Origin: Paraneptunicella aestuarii
GTDB taxonomy: Bacteria > Pseudomonadota > Gammaproteobacteria > Enterobacterales > Alteromonadaceae
Length of the DNA: 64,000 nt
Assembly: GCF_019900845.1 (NCBI RefSeq)
Contig: NZ_CP074570.1
Coordinates: 2,604,001-2,668,000 of the forward strand
Reading direction: 5' to 3'
The stretch's first letter is position 1, and each line of letters begins with the position of its first letter. This document shows positions 29,601 to 32,142 of this stretch, piece by piece. The notes beneath the pieces are model-generated. The model searched no databases. It was given only the letters and a program-made list of their open reading frames with translations, and was not told the origin of the DNA. The position numbers were made by a program, and so were the translations under genes.

Positions 29601-32142
29601 TTAAATCTTCGATTCTAAGCTCGCCAGAGTTTTGCTGCTCTGCAAAAGATGCGACTTGTGCATTGTCTGCGCCAAGTGCAGAAACCAGGTATTCAATTAC
29701 CTGTTTGGGCGTGTTGTATTCAAAGAAAAACTCGGGGGCTAATATAACCCCAAAATGCTGTGCAATGGTTTCCTGCAGGTCTAGTAAGTTCACTGAGCTG
29801 AGCCCAGTTTCCATCAACGGACGATCCATGCCAAAGTCGGCTTTATTTTCTTCTAAAATCGCTTCAATGGAGTCCTGGATAAAGGTTGTAATATGTTGTC
29901 TGGAGTGAGCCTTGTGTGAGTCCTTGGGAGCGGTGGTCACAGGCTGGATTGAATGATGCACCAGCTTTTGCAGACTACGAGGCACTCGATAATGGATATT
30001 GTACCTAACCAAAACACCATAGCCTTCATTCACAGTATCGGATGGACGATAGCCCGGCATCTCTTTTTCGATATTAGCGCCGTGTGACTCATGAAATGAC
30101 AAGACAGGATCTTTAACTCGCCCTCTGGCATCTCTTAAATGAATATAGTCACTAAATGTATAGCCTTTCTCTGCATGGTAGTTTTTCGTTAGTGTTACCC
30201 CTACCACTGTTTTCACACCATCGACCACGGCACAACGCTGGAGCATAAATTCGAGAAGCTGATCGCCTAAATTGAGGTTTTGGAACGCAGGATCGACATT
30301 GACCGCTAACAACTGCACCACGGTTCCTAAAGGATCATGGCATTGATGTACTGTTGCAGCAGTTTCCCCCTCAAGTCTTTCAACACTTTCAATTCTCTGA
30401 CTATAAACAACGCCAACAACTTCGCCTTTTCTTTGCAGTACAAATTGCCCTTCCGGATAAGTTTCAATTCGAGCGCGGATCGTGGCATCGGGGGATTTAA
30501 TTTCATTCTTCCAGCACAGTCTTTCTAACTGATAAAGTTTGGGTAAATCGTCGAAGGTGGCATGACGAATAATGTAATCCCGCTTTTCAAAATGATTCAG
30601 AGTAACTTGACAGAAATTAGCGCTTGTTGGATAGCGCTTGGGTGGGAATTTGCCAAACAAGCCAACCTGCGCAGCCAATAGCATGAACGACTCAGCATGA
30701 AGACAATAGTTGCGTGACAAGCGATGCAGAATGTCGAGATATACAGCGCCACTCTCATTAGATTCTATTTGTAACGGCTCGCCGCTCAGTTGATGCGGTT
30801 CCAGCAAGATCAGGTTACTGTATTCAATCGCCTCAACGAAACCCGTCAGGTACTTTTTCCAGGCGCTGAAAACCTGTAGAGAAGAGAGTAGCACTCCTTG
30901 AGAATTAACATACTGGCTCTGGTAAGTTCTGACCAAAATGTCCAAAGCACTATCAATGGCAATTGCCTGATTATCTTTCAGGCTGGCACTAATAGGAAAG
31001 TGGTGCCCGGTTAATCCGAAAAGCGACCCAATATATAACACCTGACTTGAGTCTTTATATCCTAAACCAGAGACGGTTTTATGAAGAGTCGCTGGATCAC
31101 TACAATCGGCCTCAATCGTTTGATACGGCAATGCCTGCAGGATGCTTTCAGCCTGGTTTAATACATCTCGGTCATGATCAATGACAAGCAAGGTTAACGG
31201 ATATTGTTCGAGTATTTTCCCTCGTTCACTTTGGGTCACAATCGAGTGATAAAGATGCGCTAACAGTGAAACTTCAGCGCCAATTCCTGCCAATACCACA
31301 GGTTGCCTGTTGTAAGGTGCTTGATTGAATACCCTTAATACCAATGCCTCAATATCTTTAACAGACTGACTGTGTTGCTTTTCTTCAGGTAAACGACCTT
31401 CATCAAGCAGGAAATTGACACTGCGACGATAAAGGTTTATTTCAGGTTTATCTGCCTCTAAAGCATGGTCTAACTGCCCAAATATACGTTGTTCCATATT
31501 AAACAACATCGAGCGATAGGCATCGACAACACCTAAGACTTCTATTTCGCTCACGCTTTGTTTTGCAGAATCGGTAAGCTGCCATACTTCGCTTGAATCA
31601 GTAAGCCATTGTGTATGTTTAAAAAACGTTTCAATGTTTTGATGAAGTGACTTGGGAAGGTGTTTTAACGTTTCTCCGTTCACTTCACCTGAATCCAGTG
31701 CTCCTAATCGCTTCAAACCAAGCAGAAGAAGAACACATAGCGCATCTTGCGCAACGCTGATAAAGCTTTCTTCAAGCTCCTCGGCTGGCTGTAATACTTG
31801 AGTAAGCTTTTCATTTAAGGCTTTTTGCCAGTCTTTTTCAGTCAATAAACGCTCAGGGGAAACTTCGTACAACCGGGTTAGGTTAATGGCATTTGCAGCA
31901 ACATGGGCTTTTCTGCTAAGACGATAGGCATCTTGATTATTTTCCTCAAGCCAACCCAATGCACAAAGAGCCTGTAAGACGAGAGTGAAATCCCCCTCAT
32001 TGGCTTTAAACTGTTTAATGAGATCAGAACGGCTGTGGAATTCCTTTACATCCAACAGTTCAAACAATCCTTGCTTTGCACACGCCTCAATAAGAGGAAC
32101 AGCAACAAAGCCACGGCAATACCGATTCAATACAGAAAGCAT
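1441..32142 (-). CDS. giant trans-AT polyketide synthase (10,233 aa)
   Basis: Modular type I PKS without any AT domain, so malonyl units must be supplied in trans, most likely by the transacylase at 41027-42202. Domain order: AR-GNAT-ACP-ACP; KS-DH-KR-ACP-ACP; KS-DH-KR-ACP; KS-DH*-flavin monooxygenase-ACP; KS-KR-ACP; KS-ACP-ACP-ACP-ACP; KS-DH*-KR-ACP; KS0. KS1-KS6 keep the Cys (ACSSS or MCSSS), HGTGT and NIGH/NLGH motifs; KS7 lacks the first His. All four KRs keep the Ser and Tyr of the active site. DH1 and DH2 are intact, while the third and fourth DHs have lost catalytic residues. The 12 ACPs include four with the beta-branching Trp. The ATG at 32142 follows GGAG, and the stop at 1441 comes just after the KS7 fold. 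The protein should act as a cytosolic megasynthase. Module entries below give details. The product is not identified. Confidence 0.97.
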   Translation of the reverse strand: MLSVLNRYCRGFVAVPLIEACAKQGLFELLDVKEFHSRSDLIKQFKANEGDFTLVLQALCALGWLEENNQDAYRLSRKAHVAANAINLTRLYEVSPERLLTEKDWQKALNEKLTQVLQPAEELEESFISVAQDALCVLLLLGLKRLGALDSGEVNGETLKHLPKSLHQNIETFFKHTQWLTDSSEVWQLTDSAKQSVSEIEVLGVVDAYRSMLFNMEQRIFGQLDHALEADKPEINLYRRSVNFLLDEGRLPEEKQHSQSVKDIEALVLRVFNQAPYNRQPVVLAGIGAEVSLLAHLYHSIVTQSERGKILEQYPLTLLVIDHDRDVLNQAESILQALPYQTIEADCSDPATLHKTVSGLGYKDSSQVLYIGSLFGLTGHHFPISASLKDNQAIAIDSALDILVRTYQSQYVNSQGVLLSSLQVFSAWKKYLTGFVEAIEYSNLILLEPHQLSGEPLQIESNESGAVYLDILHRLSRNYCLHAESFMLLAAQVGLFGKFPPKRYPTSANFCQVTLNHFEKRDYIIRHATFDDLPKLYQLERLCWKNEIKSPDATIRARIETYPEGQFVLQRKGEVVGVVYSQRIESVERLEGETAATVHQCHDPLGTVVQLLAVNVDPAFQNLNLGDQLLEFMLQRCAVVDGVKTVVGVTLTKNYHAEKGYTFSDYIHLRDARGRVKDPVLSFHESHGANIEKEMPGYRPSDTVNEGYGVLVRYNIHYRVPRSLQKLVHHSIQPVTTAPKDSHKAHSRQHITTFIQDSIEAILEENKADFGMDRPLMETGLSSVNLLDLQETIAQHFGVILAPEFFFEYNTPKQVIEYLVSALGADNAQVASFAEQQNSGELRIEDLNKTSKDKQRKQEITQFVQSIIESLLGEDKEHFDLARPLMEIGLDSAELLELQEQISQYYGISLESAFFFEYNTPGKVVEYLLQTLDHAPQQLNSATAASASQVEAQNHSNNTDIAIIGMACKLPDGIESADDLWQRLLNGSSAIGQLPEGRFDWPDGIDPLTSHLGIARGGFVHNIAGFDPAFFRISPKEAEIMDPQQRILLQLAWECFENAGTLPEKLTQRDLGVFIGASGSDYAQLRNNIGVEVEAHHGTGSSLAVLANRISYFFDLSGPSLQIDTACSSSLVAVHSAVQSLQKGECSQALVAGINLICHPANSIAYYKAGMLAPDGLCKTFDASANGYVRSEGAVMFLLKPLQQAINDHDFIHALIKGSATNHGGLAGGLTVPNPQKQAELLESAWKNAGITPDQLSYLEAHGTGTSLGDPIEIRGMQKAFASFAEGAAAPSSSCGVASVKSNLGHLEAAAGITGMLKTILCFQNKILPKTNHFTTLNPQIEIQDSPLYIVAQNKDWDVVNNQPRYAGISSFGSGGANAHVVLGEYHRTEIPDVTHDHYLFVLSAKNMARLENYVTRVIAWIDHANLPPFAHFIYTLQTGRTAMQERLALKVSSYDDLREKLDKWVRGEQKIAACWQKNINVARSEIEVLFDGGVGQNVIDVAINEGNLGQLAILWTSGVDVSWQGLYGAFSQKVPAPTYPFANEQYWIEANHRVSKVNHQVGASVIHPLLHENTSDLQEQRFTSRFTGAEFFLNDHQIQGAKIFPGVGYLEMARVALERSAGKLESNTAITLKNVVWMQPIVVDEAGDSLKQVHISLFGEDNHKIHFEVYSELNQQLQEEVEQEHTLHAQGVAEFQQKSAPGQLNVDEIQTQMTQGSLTAAQCYQAFQAMGFEYGAGHQGIQLLHKGDKQALARLSLPASIVETQADYLLHPSLMDSALQASIALMLTGDLAQDVQIKPNLPFALDALEIYAPCTANMYAWVRNTSVVASGKVQKFDIDLCDEQGNICIKMSGFTSRTLEGQIGASAGQNQNAQKLSAQTKNQKIDTVLATPIWKDSPAVSHQQSYAEHIIVLCELGNLQPDGFETLIAGSQCVSLPSSGQSLAARYEEYAVSCFDMIKQRLEKRLQGKTLIQLLLPDNIDNSVLSGLSGLLKTAALENRKITAQTILVGAQETVQSLADKLQQNTGLTYGSVFRYEHTQRQYLTWQSYENITPEHTHYVFKERGVYLITGGLGELGLLFAKQILKHTETAKIILTGRSRLSDLPQHKHEQIDELTALGGNIRYCAVDISDAEQVARLIADIEQQHNRLDGIIHSAGIISDNFIQKKSLSEFKRVLSPKVSGTLNLNSATQHMKMDFFVLFSSSTSVLGNLGQADYAAANGFMDHFAAYRNELVKQGLCRGHTISINWPLWKEGGMHIDQASEAMMIETTGMVPMATETGIEGFYQALNSGASQFVVMEGYVQKIKQQLFVEPVSVEPVVVASATVVKPVSMAVDSTRDLLLKVQKILMGMVSENLKVPLADIDLDTELNDYGFDSISLTAFTNQLNETYDLDLNPTVFFEYSTLSGLSEFLISEHSEVFAGQESVAALEPSTSVVNTVVDNAATANIVADRTATEAVNVGAILTKVHGMLMGMVSENLKVPLGDIDLDTELNDYGFDSISLTAFTNQLNEQYDLDLNPTIFFEYSTLGGLGEYLVQDYEAVFASFFNVTSSITSKVESRIENPSSMVQPNQAPLVQAVSKRRSRFVAKAVSDASFQGEFSRVEEEPVAIIGISGCFPGAENVEQFWNNLIAEKDSISEIPIERWDWKELYGDPQLEVNKSNIKWGGFIDSVAEFDPLFFGISPREAELMDPQQRLLMKHIYLAIEDANYSASSLSGSNTGIFVGTGIGGYSGLLSKYGAAIEGYTSTGAVYSVGPNRMSYFLNLHGPSEPIETACSSSLVAIHRAVQAMHEGSCDAAFVGGVNTLVNPELHISFNKAGMLSEDGRCKTFSSAANGYVRGEGVGILFLKKLRQAEADQDHIYGVIRGSAENHGGRANSLTAPNPKAQAELLKTVYKKSGLSPKTISYIEAHGTGTELGDPIEINGLKSAFHDLYQDAGAKLDSLHCGLGSVKTNIGHLELAAGVAGVIKVLMQFKHQTLVKTLHCDEVNPYINLHNTPFYIVQKTQPWVRLKDDSGQDIPRRAGVSSFGFGGANAHVVLEEYQGAITAPAPELQLDSAVIIPLSARTKAQLNQKASDLLAYLGSACSVNLSSLAYTLQIGRDAMEERLGLLVTSKLELEEKLRSYVAGKTVDGVYVGQVKQNKESLAIFTADEELQEAIEKWVARKKVSKLVELWVKGLSFDWNKLYGEVKPVRISVPTYPFAKDKYWVAKNKAKEQALEASNLVSRRLHPLLHENTSDLQEQRFTSGFTGNEFFLQDHRIQGTKVFPGVGYLEMARAALEKAAGKLAPNTIITLKNVVWMQPIFINGSETDDSEQTLKYAHISLFDDENQKIHFEVYSELTDSFDQSLDDEPESIIHAQGVAEFRVKDTPSRLNIEQLQSEMTQGSLSAKQCYEAFKGMGFEYGAGHQGIDVLYQGDRQTLAKLSLPSSIADTLQDYVLHPGLMDSALQCTIALTLNGDLAKDSHAKPNLPFALGAIEIYAACTSTMYAWVRNTSNTGSEKVQKFDIDLCDEQGNICVRMLAFSSRKLEGQLTLSYSQNQTTGTHTIGTLAAIPAWKDSPSVLPQQNYSEHHVVLCELSDIQAGELGSLLTGSQCVGIHSTGQSLAERYEEYAVYFFEMIQRMFEKGVQGKVLIQIVLPDTLEKSVLAGLSGLLKTATLENRKITGQIVQIGAEETTQSLADKLNENTGLTYGSVFRYEHAQRQYLTWQAQNVSEAGYIGGLFNDAGVYLITGGLGALGLLFAKEIIKHTENAKIVLTGRSELSALSAQKQAQLEELSALGVDIAYHAIDISDAEQVARLVAGIEHQHSKLNGIIHSAGVIADNFIQKKSLDEFKQVLSPKVAGTLNLDTATAHIKMDFFVLFSSSTSVLGNFGQADYACANGFMDHFAAYRNEQVKLQQRSGHTVSINWPLWKDGGMHIDQASETMMAESTGMLPMATETGINAFYQALSSNAPQFVVMEGRLAKLKQPLFVEPVIERNEVEQSEAVGISDVSDTSQSDNDSRDLVLKVQNMLMGLVSENLKVPLSDIDLETELNDYGFDSISLTEFTNQLNHKFDLDLNPTVFFEHSTLGRLGEYLVDDYQNVFAALFKVDKKSQTQNKAKENKAVSSELKQAQPVQTATASKRRSRFARHALSNSAFPNRMEAEPVAIIGISGSFPGASNLEQFWNNLVEEKHSISEIPNDRWDWQALYGDPHKEINKSNIKWGGFIDSVAEFDPLFFGISPREAELMEPQQRLLMTHIYLAIEDANYDASSLSGSNTGIFVGTGSGGYSGLLARAGTTIEGFTSTGAVYSVGPNRMSFFLNLHGPSEPIETACSSSLVAIHRAVQAMNEGNCDAAFVGGVNTIVNPELHISFNKAGMLSEDGRCKTFSSAANGYVRGEGVGILFLKKLKQAEADKDHIYGVIRATAENHGGRANSLTAPNPKAQAELLKTAYKKSGFSPKTIAYIEAHGTGTELGDPIEINGLKSAFQDLYQDAGITVDTSHCGLGSVKSNIGHLELAAGVAGVIKVLLQFKHQKLVKTLHCEKVNPYINLQNTPFYIVQETKPWERLKDDTGQEIPRRAGVSSFGFGGANAHIVLEEYNAPNTAPYEVHDDEVLIPLSARTKAQLRQKAEDLLTYLDAATDFNLSSLAYTLQVGREAMEERLGLLVTSKQELAEKLQHYLADKQADGLYVGQVKSNKENLSIFTADDELQEAIEKWVERKKLSKLIELWVKGLVLDWNKLYGVVKPARIKVPGYPFAKERYWISSEQEQQTYIESSALSTRTIHPLLHENTSDLQEQRFTSRFTGTEFFLKDYSIAGQPSLPAFAFLEMARAAVAYALPETDESSALELFDVAWGELILDPGMQISIALFRHDDEQLGFEVFSTEAGQEKIYCQGKAEYIANLPVTALNIAQLKAHMQASRFNADQIHSAFEHLGIRYGRAYQSGITLYRGEQQWLAQLNLPEALLSTQGDYVLHPAIMDAVLKATIGMMADNSDLSHYLTLPTTMDALSILSACTPHMYAWIRYSTEGNDKVDIDLTDSEGNICVRMRGLQMNTVSQERFFKSASTNPSTKVENSGSNVMAKPSSNQPLVVIGGAGLFGICMGVYLKKANIPFKIIEKNDDVGGVWYVNRWPGCGCDIPMLAYAYSFEHFKGDMWAKQPQILEYLQGVASKYGLYEHIEFNTRILEASYEGRQGHWQLALDSGETLNTKYFINAANEGLGHSKKMPNVPGIDDFNGTLKHVLECKADELDFNNKKVAIIGNGTTQVQLVETLQPVVDKLTVYARTPKYLYPRAVYTEQTQQRLSSDYEYWLQCRAEYLAGVDEFFHVLNDPVKINPFHPDTQIEKYFNRVLDDEWRSFYKWLEERDMVPDYTPGCSRPCLSHSYHQQIRAENVTLEGKRITRITPTGIETEDGAQDFDIIICATGYDLHGFKPFFPISGRDNIDLNSQFEGFPQTYAGNAFSKFPNLFFGAGPSSGTNSTSVTEIYESNCESLLEIIQYCEANNVKSIEVKSEEVAKFVDHVRTKNRDGSFGSGCSSWYQTDTGENAAIFPGTLNEFRKWQKFDPAHYWFEYYDGDGSDGSHKGGKHSLTTPTSASNSTVAASAATLPEVVQEVAPAMMIDAQSLGNDILSLFSLITKIDSGKLETNEPLGSYGIDSIMISELARKISERFSITIEAVSLFELSSLAELITLVEKKVNESFFYTQAAQADQNVKTAPLVTSPTTPFPSSATLKELAVSVESADTFAHRQLTRQRPGSRAKPVVQKQISRTLDTQCDIAIIGMSGAFPDAVDLEQYWDNIHSGKDCIREIPEDRWVWQDTYGDPNTGDFTKVKWGGFIKDVDVFDPGFFHISPLEAKLMDPQHRLYIQNVYHAIENAGYNPQTLKGKRISVYYSANTVDYQKIVKQGLVQTPPITMQAQAHVFAPSRVSYMLGITGPCELIDTACSSSGVSINHAINSINYGGCEGALVGATNLMLLPDYHNMYDKAGMICEDGRCKTFSADANGYARGEGVGVIFLKSLSQAEKDGDPIAGVIRAISVNHGGKSNSLTAPNVRAQFELISSVIKKANIDPRQIGLVECHGTGTSLGDPIEVTALKEAYQAAYQEQGILSEFDTKRIGLGSIKSNIGHTEPLAGLAGLIKVILSLKNKVLPKTLHVREVNPLLKLEQTPFFVLQENQTWRSPEIAGQVLPRMAALSTFGVGNTNVHMIIEEYETANLASNNAQILANPVIIPLSANTQEQLKQRARDLLDVVSKYESVDLRAMAYTLQVGREAMGERLGIIASSAAQLKARLSAYLEKQKDVEGVFQGQVKSNKATLAVFTTDQELLAAIENWICPNPSPNKASKLVDLWVRGFEFDWNKLYLETKPKRINLPGYPFARERYWIDAKPNKQESINPKTNSELTNLQGSTGGGERSVATLLAKPVWLPAPVFTVQNQQGYAEHHLVLCGLETIQSEAIYNAIPSSQCRVLQSNADTIDQQYSEYALACFDWIKGLIQSKAQPKSKEKILVQILVPNTPAGSVFAGLSGLLKSATQENPKIAGQLIYIDPALSPESVVEQLQQSAQLPQESVLKYQNDALWVQGWEELQGFEKAHDQARCVFKEGGVYLITGGLGGLGLLFAKDILSKTRNARLILTGRSESLSLSPEKQALLDALKVKGGDVEYLTVDVAEREEVNALFAHIQQNYKGLDGIIHSAGLVADNFILKKSEQEFKQVLAPKVSGAVNLDEASKGMNLDFFVLFSSGASAVGNAGQSDYAVANAFMDQFAHYRNHLVDTQQRYGRTLSINWPLWKDGGMRVDAATESMLTFTTGMVAMNTESGLLAFYHSLSATPSQILVMEGDIQRIRASIIEKRTAPNLSAPDLSDINDVDPEQLTLRTLDKIKVLFGETIELPTSSIDENEVLEVYGIDSMIIQQLNLKLAAIFGNISKTLFFEYQTLAELTEHFVSDYGAICHQWTDLSAELNQASQSTKPTTQTNTDIGASIPGTVALKSTPMPVRSAPPSALSEQEPIAIIGLSGIYPQADNLEQYWENLKTGKDSITEVERWSLDGFYQSDKEEAVKQGKSYSKWGGFIDQFADFDPLFFNISPREAMNIDPQERLFLQVAWNTLEDAGYTRTILKQQYQQRLGVFVGITKTEFNLYGPALWDQNHKLFPHTSFSSAANRLSYFLNARGPSMPVDTMCSSSLTAIHEACEHIRRGDCELALAGGVNLYLHPASYVGLCSQRMLSQDGQCKSFGAGGNGFVPGEGVGAVLLKPLGQAIESGDVIHAVVRATGINHGGKTNGYTVPHPGAQAELIRSTLDKAGISARDISYIEAHGTGTELGDPIEITGLSQAFAKDTQESGFCKIGSVKSNIGHLEAAAGIAGVTKIILQMQHKQIVPSLHSATLNPNINFEKTPFVVNQSLSAWTGDKGKRDKESNEGNNAKPLFAGISSFGAGGANAHVILQSYDQSYDQSYGQTLVAPNRSAELGEPVAIVLSARTRPQLQQRAKDLLQCIQVRTLSLESVAYTLQVGREAMEERLGFVVSSMQELESKLQGYLEDNQTDSNQTIDHEFYIGAVESGKHWVSEFKANGNWSKVITECLVNNSLPELLSMWVNGLTFDWGKLYDPELSVSKPKIKPKRISLPTYPFARKRYWISETLRNEMISKPAANISTPSLPAQRSPSSSINTATTNIGSVTSVAGKKMRRVLGQPSLSFNIYGIRTKPDNIQLVALSDLPLLLDTQTEIRATIKQEPLSPPVVENTNSLRDTQLVSGVKADLSGASLRKQLAGSLAKALYMEESEISYQKPFIDLGLDSIVATEWVKSINDTYGLSMMATRIYDYPTIVELSDFLAQKLQNANSAPAPVQTHSEPVALGSVQETPLAATVQSENPGATQSQSSISSSTLQKSLRSSLAKALYMEESEVSYQKPFIDLGLDSIVATEWVKAINDTYGLSMSATKIYDYPTITELATYLLSKIEPKINEAEKHQAQSQVNAAMPLMTETAELIAQADSIFREYNDAKSQSSNGMSLKALQDQLKSGLARALYMDESEIGNEKAFIDLGLDSIVAIEWIKAINEEFGLSISATRLYDYPTIVELSGFLQPKLSASSTSYRSTHTSEVQDFDSDDDTLVVSKPVSILQSAASSQPVAGAPSFTKAAPAVSREMLQKELARSLANALYVDESEIGYHNAFINLGLDSIIAIEWVNAINEQYGLSLAATRLYDYPTIVELAGFLADKVKPSEAGSSTPVVNEQAEQAERKVSPSLKPASAPAHAYQPEAVVPVQQPASSLAPVRERQVKTEKVAIIGMSGRYPGAENLDEYWENLAQGKNSVREIPASRWDVNAYFDPDPTAKGKVYCKWLGMLDDIDCFDPMFFQITPVEAELMDPQQRLFLQESYKAFEDAGYASETLNNMNCGVYLGIMSGEYSLMFPKHNMGISATGISYAIAAARISYYLNLKGPAIPVDTACSSSLVSIHLASQALLNHEIDMALAGGVTLYLIPEAYVSMCQSGMLSPEGQCKTFDDSADGFVPGEGVGAVLLKRLSDAEKDGDNIYGVILGSGINQDGKTNGITAPSANSQMELLRDIYTRYNIHPDTVNYIEAHGTGTKLGDPIELDALSEVFSEKTHNKNYCALASVKSNLGHTSGAAGVASVQKVLLSMKYQQLAPSLHFTKENSHFNFKNSPFYVNTELKHWQSTSHPLRRAGVSSFGFSGTNAHLVLEEYPHHQRAQNVVSVQSSSTYIIPVSAKNTARLYDYVQRLKDFLSGNQNVSLMELAYTLQTGRTAMDARVAFAVKDLSQLLAKLELYLLKEESIENVRQGQVQQNDELLELFSNMAYVTDDWISRGELSNIMDLWVRGFQFDWRKLYGEVKPKRISLPTYPFAKESYWLPKVPSDVQSDVKIEAQVKSKTEQSSDTSASTSKPELVHSVIHPLLHENISDLSEQRFVSRFNGTESFFNAPLGNALFAMNYPEMARIALEKSTGNRQPTRSIVLKQMNWGAAFKLNAADTPLYTTVFEQDDGSLHYEIYSEMVGREGLSDGSNESIIHFEGMALFTDNRLEGKEQQPQTASLPLDIPALQSTMTAVEMKAGLLGVNALYKNDNQGLAVLSLPEITAEQDHAMYPDLMEALLQAIGGWVASCEGSQLKIVVPIALDSLEIIAPVESIHKEAEMYAWLRNVSDNTVPKDTYTLDVDLCDYQGNVCIKLRHLNFDLFDESAFKASGLRRQTFVKKDWRLASLPPSQTVPSPMLVLHNNATKALAEAIQSKVAQTRLIQERDLATSEFKQVAMPCKVWIDLTGLEQHEPNTQWVSLLQAVIEENRANKVQLFYITQGLESLVGDTVALTDTQLNGAQRVGLYRMLQSEYLGITSRHVDLEPKSSPEANLAEQVEQILQEVSSQTHDVESCYRQGERYVSHLHETQYNTLPSVSFNDADVVLVTGGTRGIGLLSARHLVTQHGVKRLVLTGKETLPAQETWNDAAQISQLPQSIQDKISQIQQLQSLGAQVEVCPFPLDDLPELAKQYYAIQAKVGRITGIIHSAGITDSDNPAFIRKTPDSVAKVLAPKISGLQNLMQVVDRASLRFVLLYSSVSAAIPGLSVGQSDYAMANSYMDYFASAYSARNAVPVVSIQWPSWKETGMGEAVGSAYKNTGLLSITNQEGCALLDRVLANLNTPVVMPLVVDTERFDSARLMRTEEMQALQHVSTLKNQIKPNEATSTQTATTNTKAAQQWLRSLFESELKMKSGQLDAKISFADYGVDSILLAQLVQRLIRELGVQLSPSILLEYSTLYAFSEWVQNTHPGLVAEKLSVATDKNVASETASVTSEVDSLTKEHVLPEIKAMPRKVRVPKGVSRRGVGTGQIAVVGMSCRFPGASNIDEYWALLSSGRRAITAVPKERWGLDKNYYAGLIEDSYEFDHEFFMLPPEDVLAMDPQALVLLEESLNVIYHAGYTHNELAGKNVGVYIGARSQGANLANIEHCRNPIMAVGQNYLAANISQFFNLKGPSLVIDTACSSSLVGMNMAVEAMRAGSIDSALVGGVSLLTSSGAHEIFEKRNLLQPNGEFHILDQRASGVVLGEGCGMVYLKPLEQARQDGDSIYAIIEGIGINNDGRTAGPATPNMDAQASVMQSVLKQTQCSGQDLSYLDVNGSGSEVTDLLEIKAIASVYGGKEQTKPLYLGSMKPNIGHPLCAEGIASFIKVALMLQHQQLVPFLSGQEPLKHYSVEESGFAFPRQAQALDMQYAGLNCFADGGTNAHVILSKPDQK
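2810..7350 (-). other. PKS module 6: KS-DH(relic)-KR-ACP
   Basis: KS6 occupies residues about 8265-8690 (TACSSS, EAHGTGT, NLGH). The DH region (about 8915-9175) keeps the family entry motif HPLLHENISDLSEQRF, but the active-site stretch has become FFNAPLGNALF, so His, Gly and Pro are all lost. The second motif is YPDLMEALLQ, with Glu for Asp. KR4 (GGTRGIGL near 9410, GQSDYAMAN near 9570) looks active. ACP12 has YGVDSILL near 9726. The module should deliver a beta-hydroxyl to the next KS. Confidence 0.88.
7510..11165 (-). other. PKS module 5: KS followed by four tandem beta-branching ACPs
   Basis: KS5 (residues about 6995-7430) is active-looking (TMCSSS, EAHGTGT, NIGH). A linker of roughly 300 residues with no recognisable catalytic domain follows, then four ACPs with serines near residues 7784, 7905, 8033 and 8166. 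Each reads G-L-D-S-I-x-A-x-E-W, placing Trp six residues after the Ser. That Trp is the known flag recognised by HMG-CoA-synthase-type beta-branching cassettes. No reductive domain is present, so the beta-ketone is available for branching by HCS/ECH1/ECH2 encoded upstream. Confidence 0.9.
9817..9846 (-). repeat. 12-bp tandem repeat within the PKS (SYDQSYDQSYGQ)
   Basis: Two full copies and one partial copy of a 12-bp unit (aactttgatcat-like) encode SYDQ SYDQ SYGQ just after the KS5 NAHVIL motif. This is an in-frame slippage-type repeat in the post-KS linker. Confidence 0.7.
11310..14860 (-). other. PKS module 4: KS-KR-ACP
   Basis: KS4 occupies residues about 5765-6195 with Cys near 5931 (TACSSSG), ECHGTGTS and NIGH, so it should be active. 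It is the most diverged elongating KS, with VGNTNVH where the others have GGANAH and ISVYYSANTVD in place of the usual GVFVG stretch. This would suit an unusual incoming chain, since it follows the oxygenase module. KR3 has GGLGGLGL near 6590 and GQSDYAVAN near 6739. ACP7 has YGIDSMII near 6895. There is no DH, so a beta-hydroxyl is expected. Confidence 0.88.
15070..19710 (-). other. PKS module 3: KS-DH(inactive)-Baeyer-Villiger-type monooxygenase-ACP
   Basis: KS3 (residues about 4145-4580) is nearly a copy of KS2. The following DH has Tyr4800 in place of the catalytic His (YSIAGQPSLP) and HPAIMDAVLK with Lys for Gln, so it should be dead. There is no KR. At residues about 5070-5565 a complete flavin monooxygenase is inserted. 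It has the FAD motif GAGLFG, the Baeyer-Villiger-style stretch GGVWYVNRWPGCGCD, the NADPH-site variant GNGTTQ, and the fingerprint FNGTLKHVLEC, with F-x-G-x3-H kept and the usual Trp replaced by Cys. ACP6 (YGIDSIMI, Ser near 5645) closes the module. Embedded or partner oxygenases of this class insert oxygen into polyketide backbones in oocydin-type pathways. A retained beta-ketone fits that role. Confidence 0.88.
18390..24340 (-). repeat. duplicated KS regions (KS2 at about 23000-24340, KS3 at about 18390-19710)
   Basis: KS2 and KS3 share almost the whole protein sequence, for example NKSNIKWGGFIDSVAEFD and GPSEPIETACSSSLVAI in both. They lie about 4.6 kb apart. The flanking ACPs (YGFDSISLT with DLDLNPT) and the DH entry motif HPLLHENTSDLQEQRFTS also repeat. 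The pattern indicates module duplication, with later decay of the third DH and gain of the oxygenase in one copy. Confidence 0.75.
19860..24340 (-). other. PKS module 2: KS-DH-KR-ACP
   Basis: KS2 occupies residues about 2600-3040 (TACSSS, EAHGTGT, NIGH). DH2 has His3260 in HRIQGTKVFP and HPGLMDSALQ near 3443, both intact. KR2 has GGLGALGL near 3733 and GQADYACAN near 3879. A single ACP carries its Ser near 4043. A second condensation-reduction-dehydration would give a diene unless the trans enoyl reductase acts. Confidence 0.9.
24490..29275 (-). other. PKS module 1: KS-DH-KR-ACP-ACP
   Basis: KS1 occupies residues about 957-1385, with the Cys near 1125 (TACSSS), EAHGTGT and NLGH. DH1 has His1597 in HQIQGAKIFP and HPSLMDSALQ near 1775, so it should be active. 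KR1 has the nucleotide motif GGLGELGL near 2070 and the Tyr of GQADYAAAN near 2213. Two almost identical ACPs follow (YGFDSISL, Ser near 2377 and 2499). Expected product: an alpha,beta-unsaturated thioester. Confidence 0.9.
29320..32142 (-). other. PKS loading module: AR-GNAT-ACP-ACP
   Basis: Residues about 1-515 form an adaptor-like region: a helical N-terminus resembling methyltransferase dimerisation domains, then a SAM-methyltransferase-like segment whose glycine motif has decayed (AGIGAEVS). Residues about 520-715 are a GNAT fold (YIIRHATFDDLPKLY; AVNVDPAFQNLNLGDQLLEF). AR-GNAT-ACP is the known starter unit of curacin CurA and of pederin-type trans-AT PKSs, where it decarboxylates malonyl and yields an acetyl starter. 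Two tandem ACPs follow (Ser near residues 783 and 891). The first has GLSS in place of GLDS. Confidence 0.85.
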
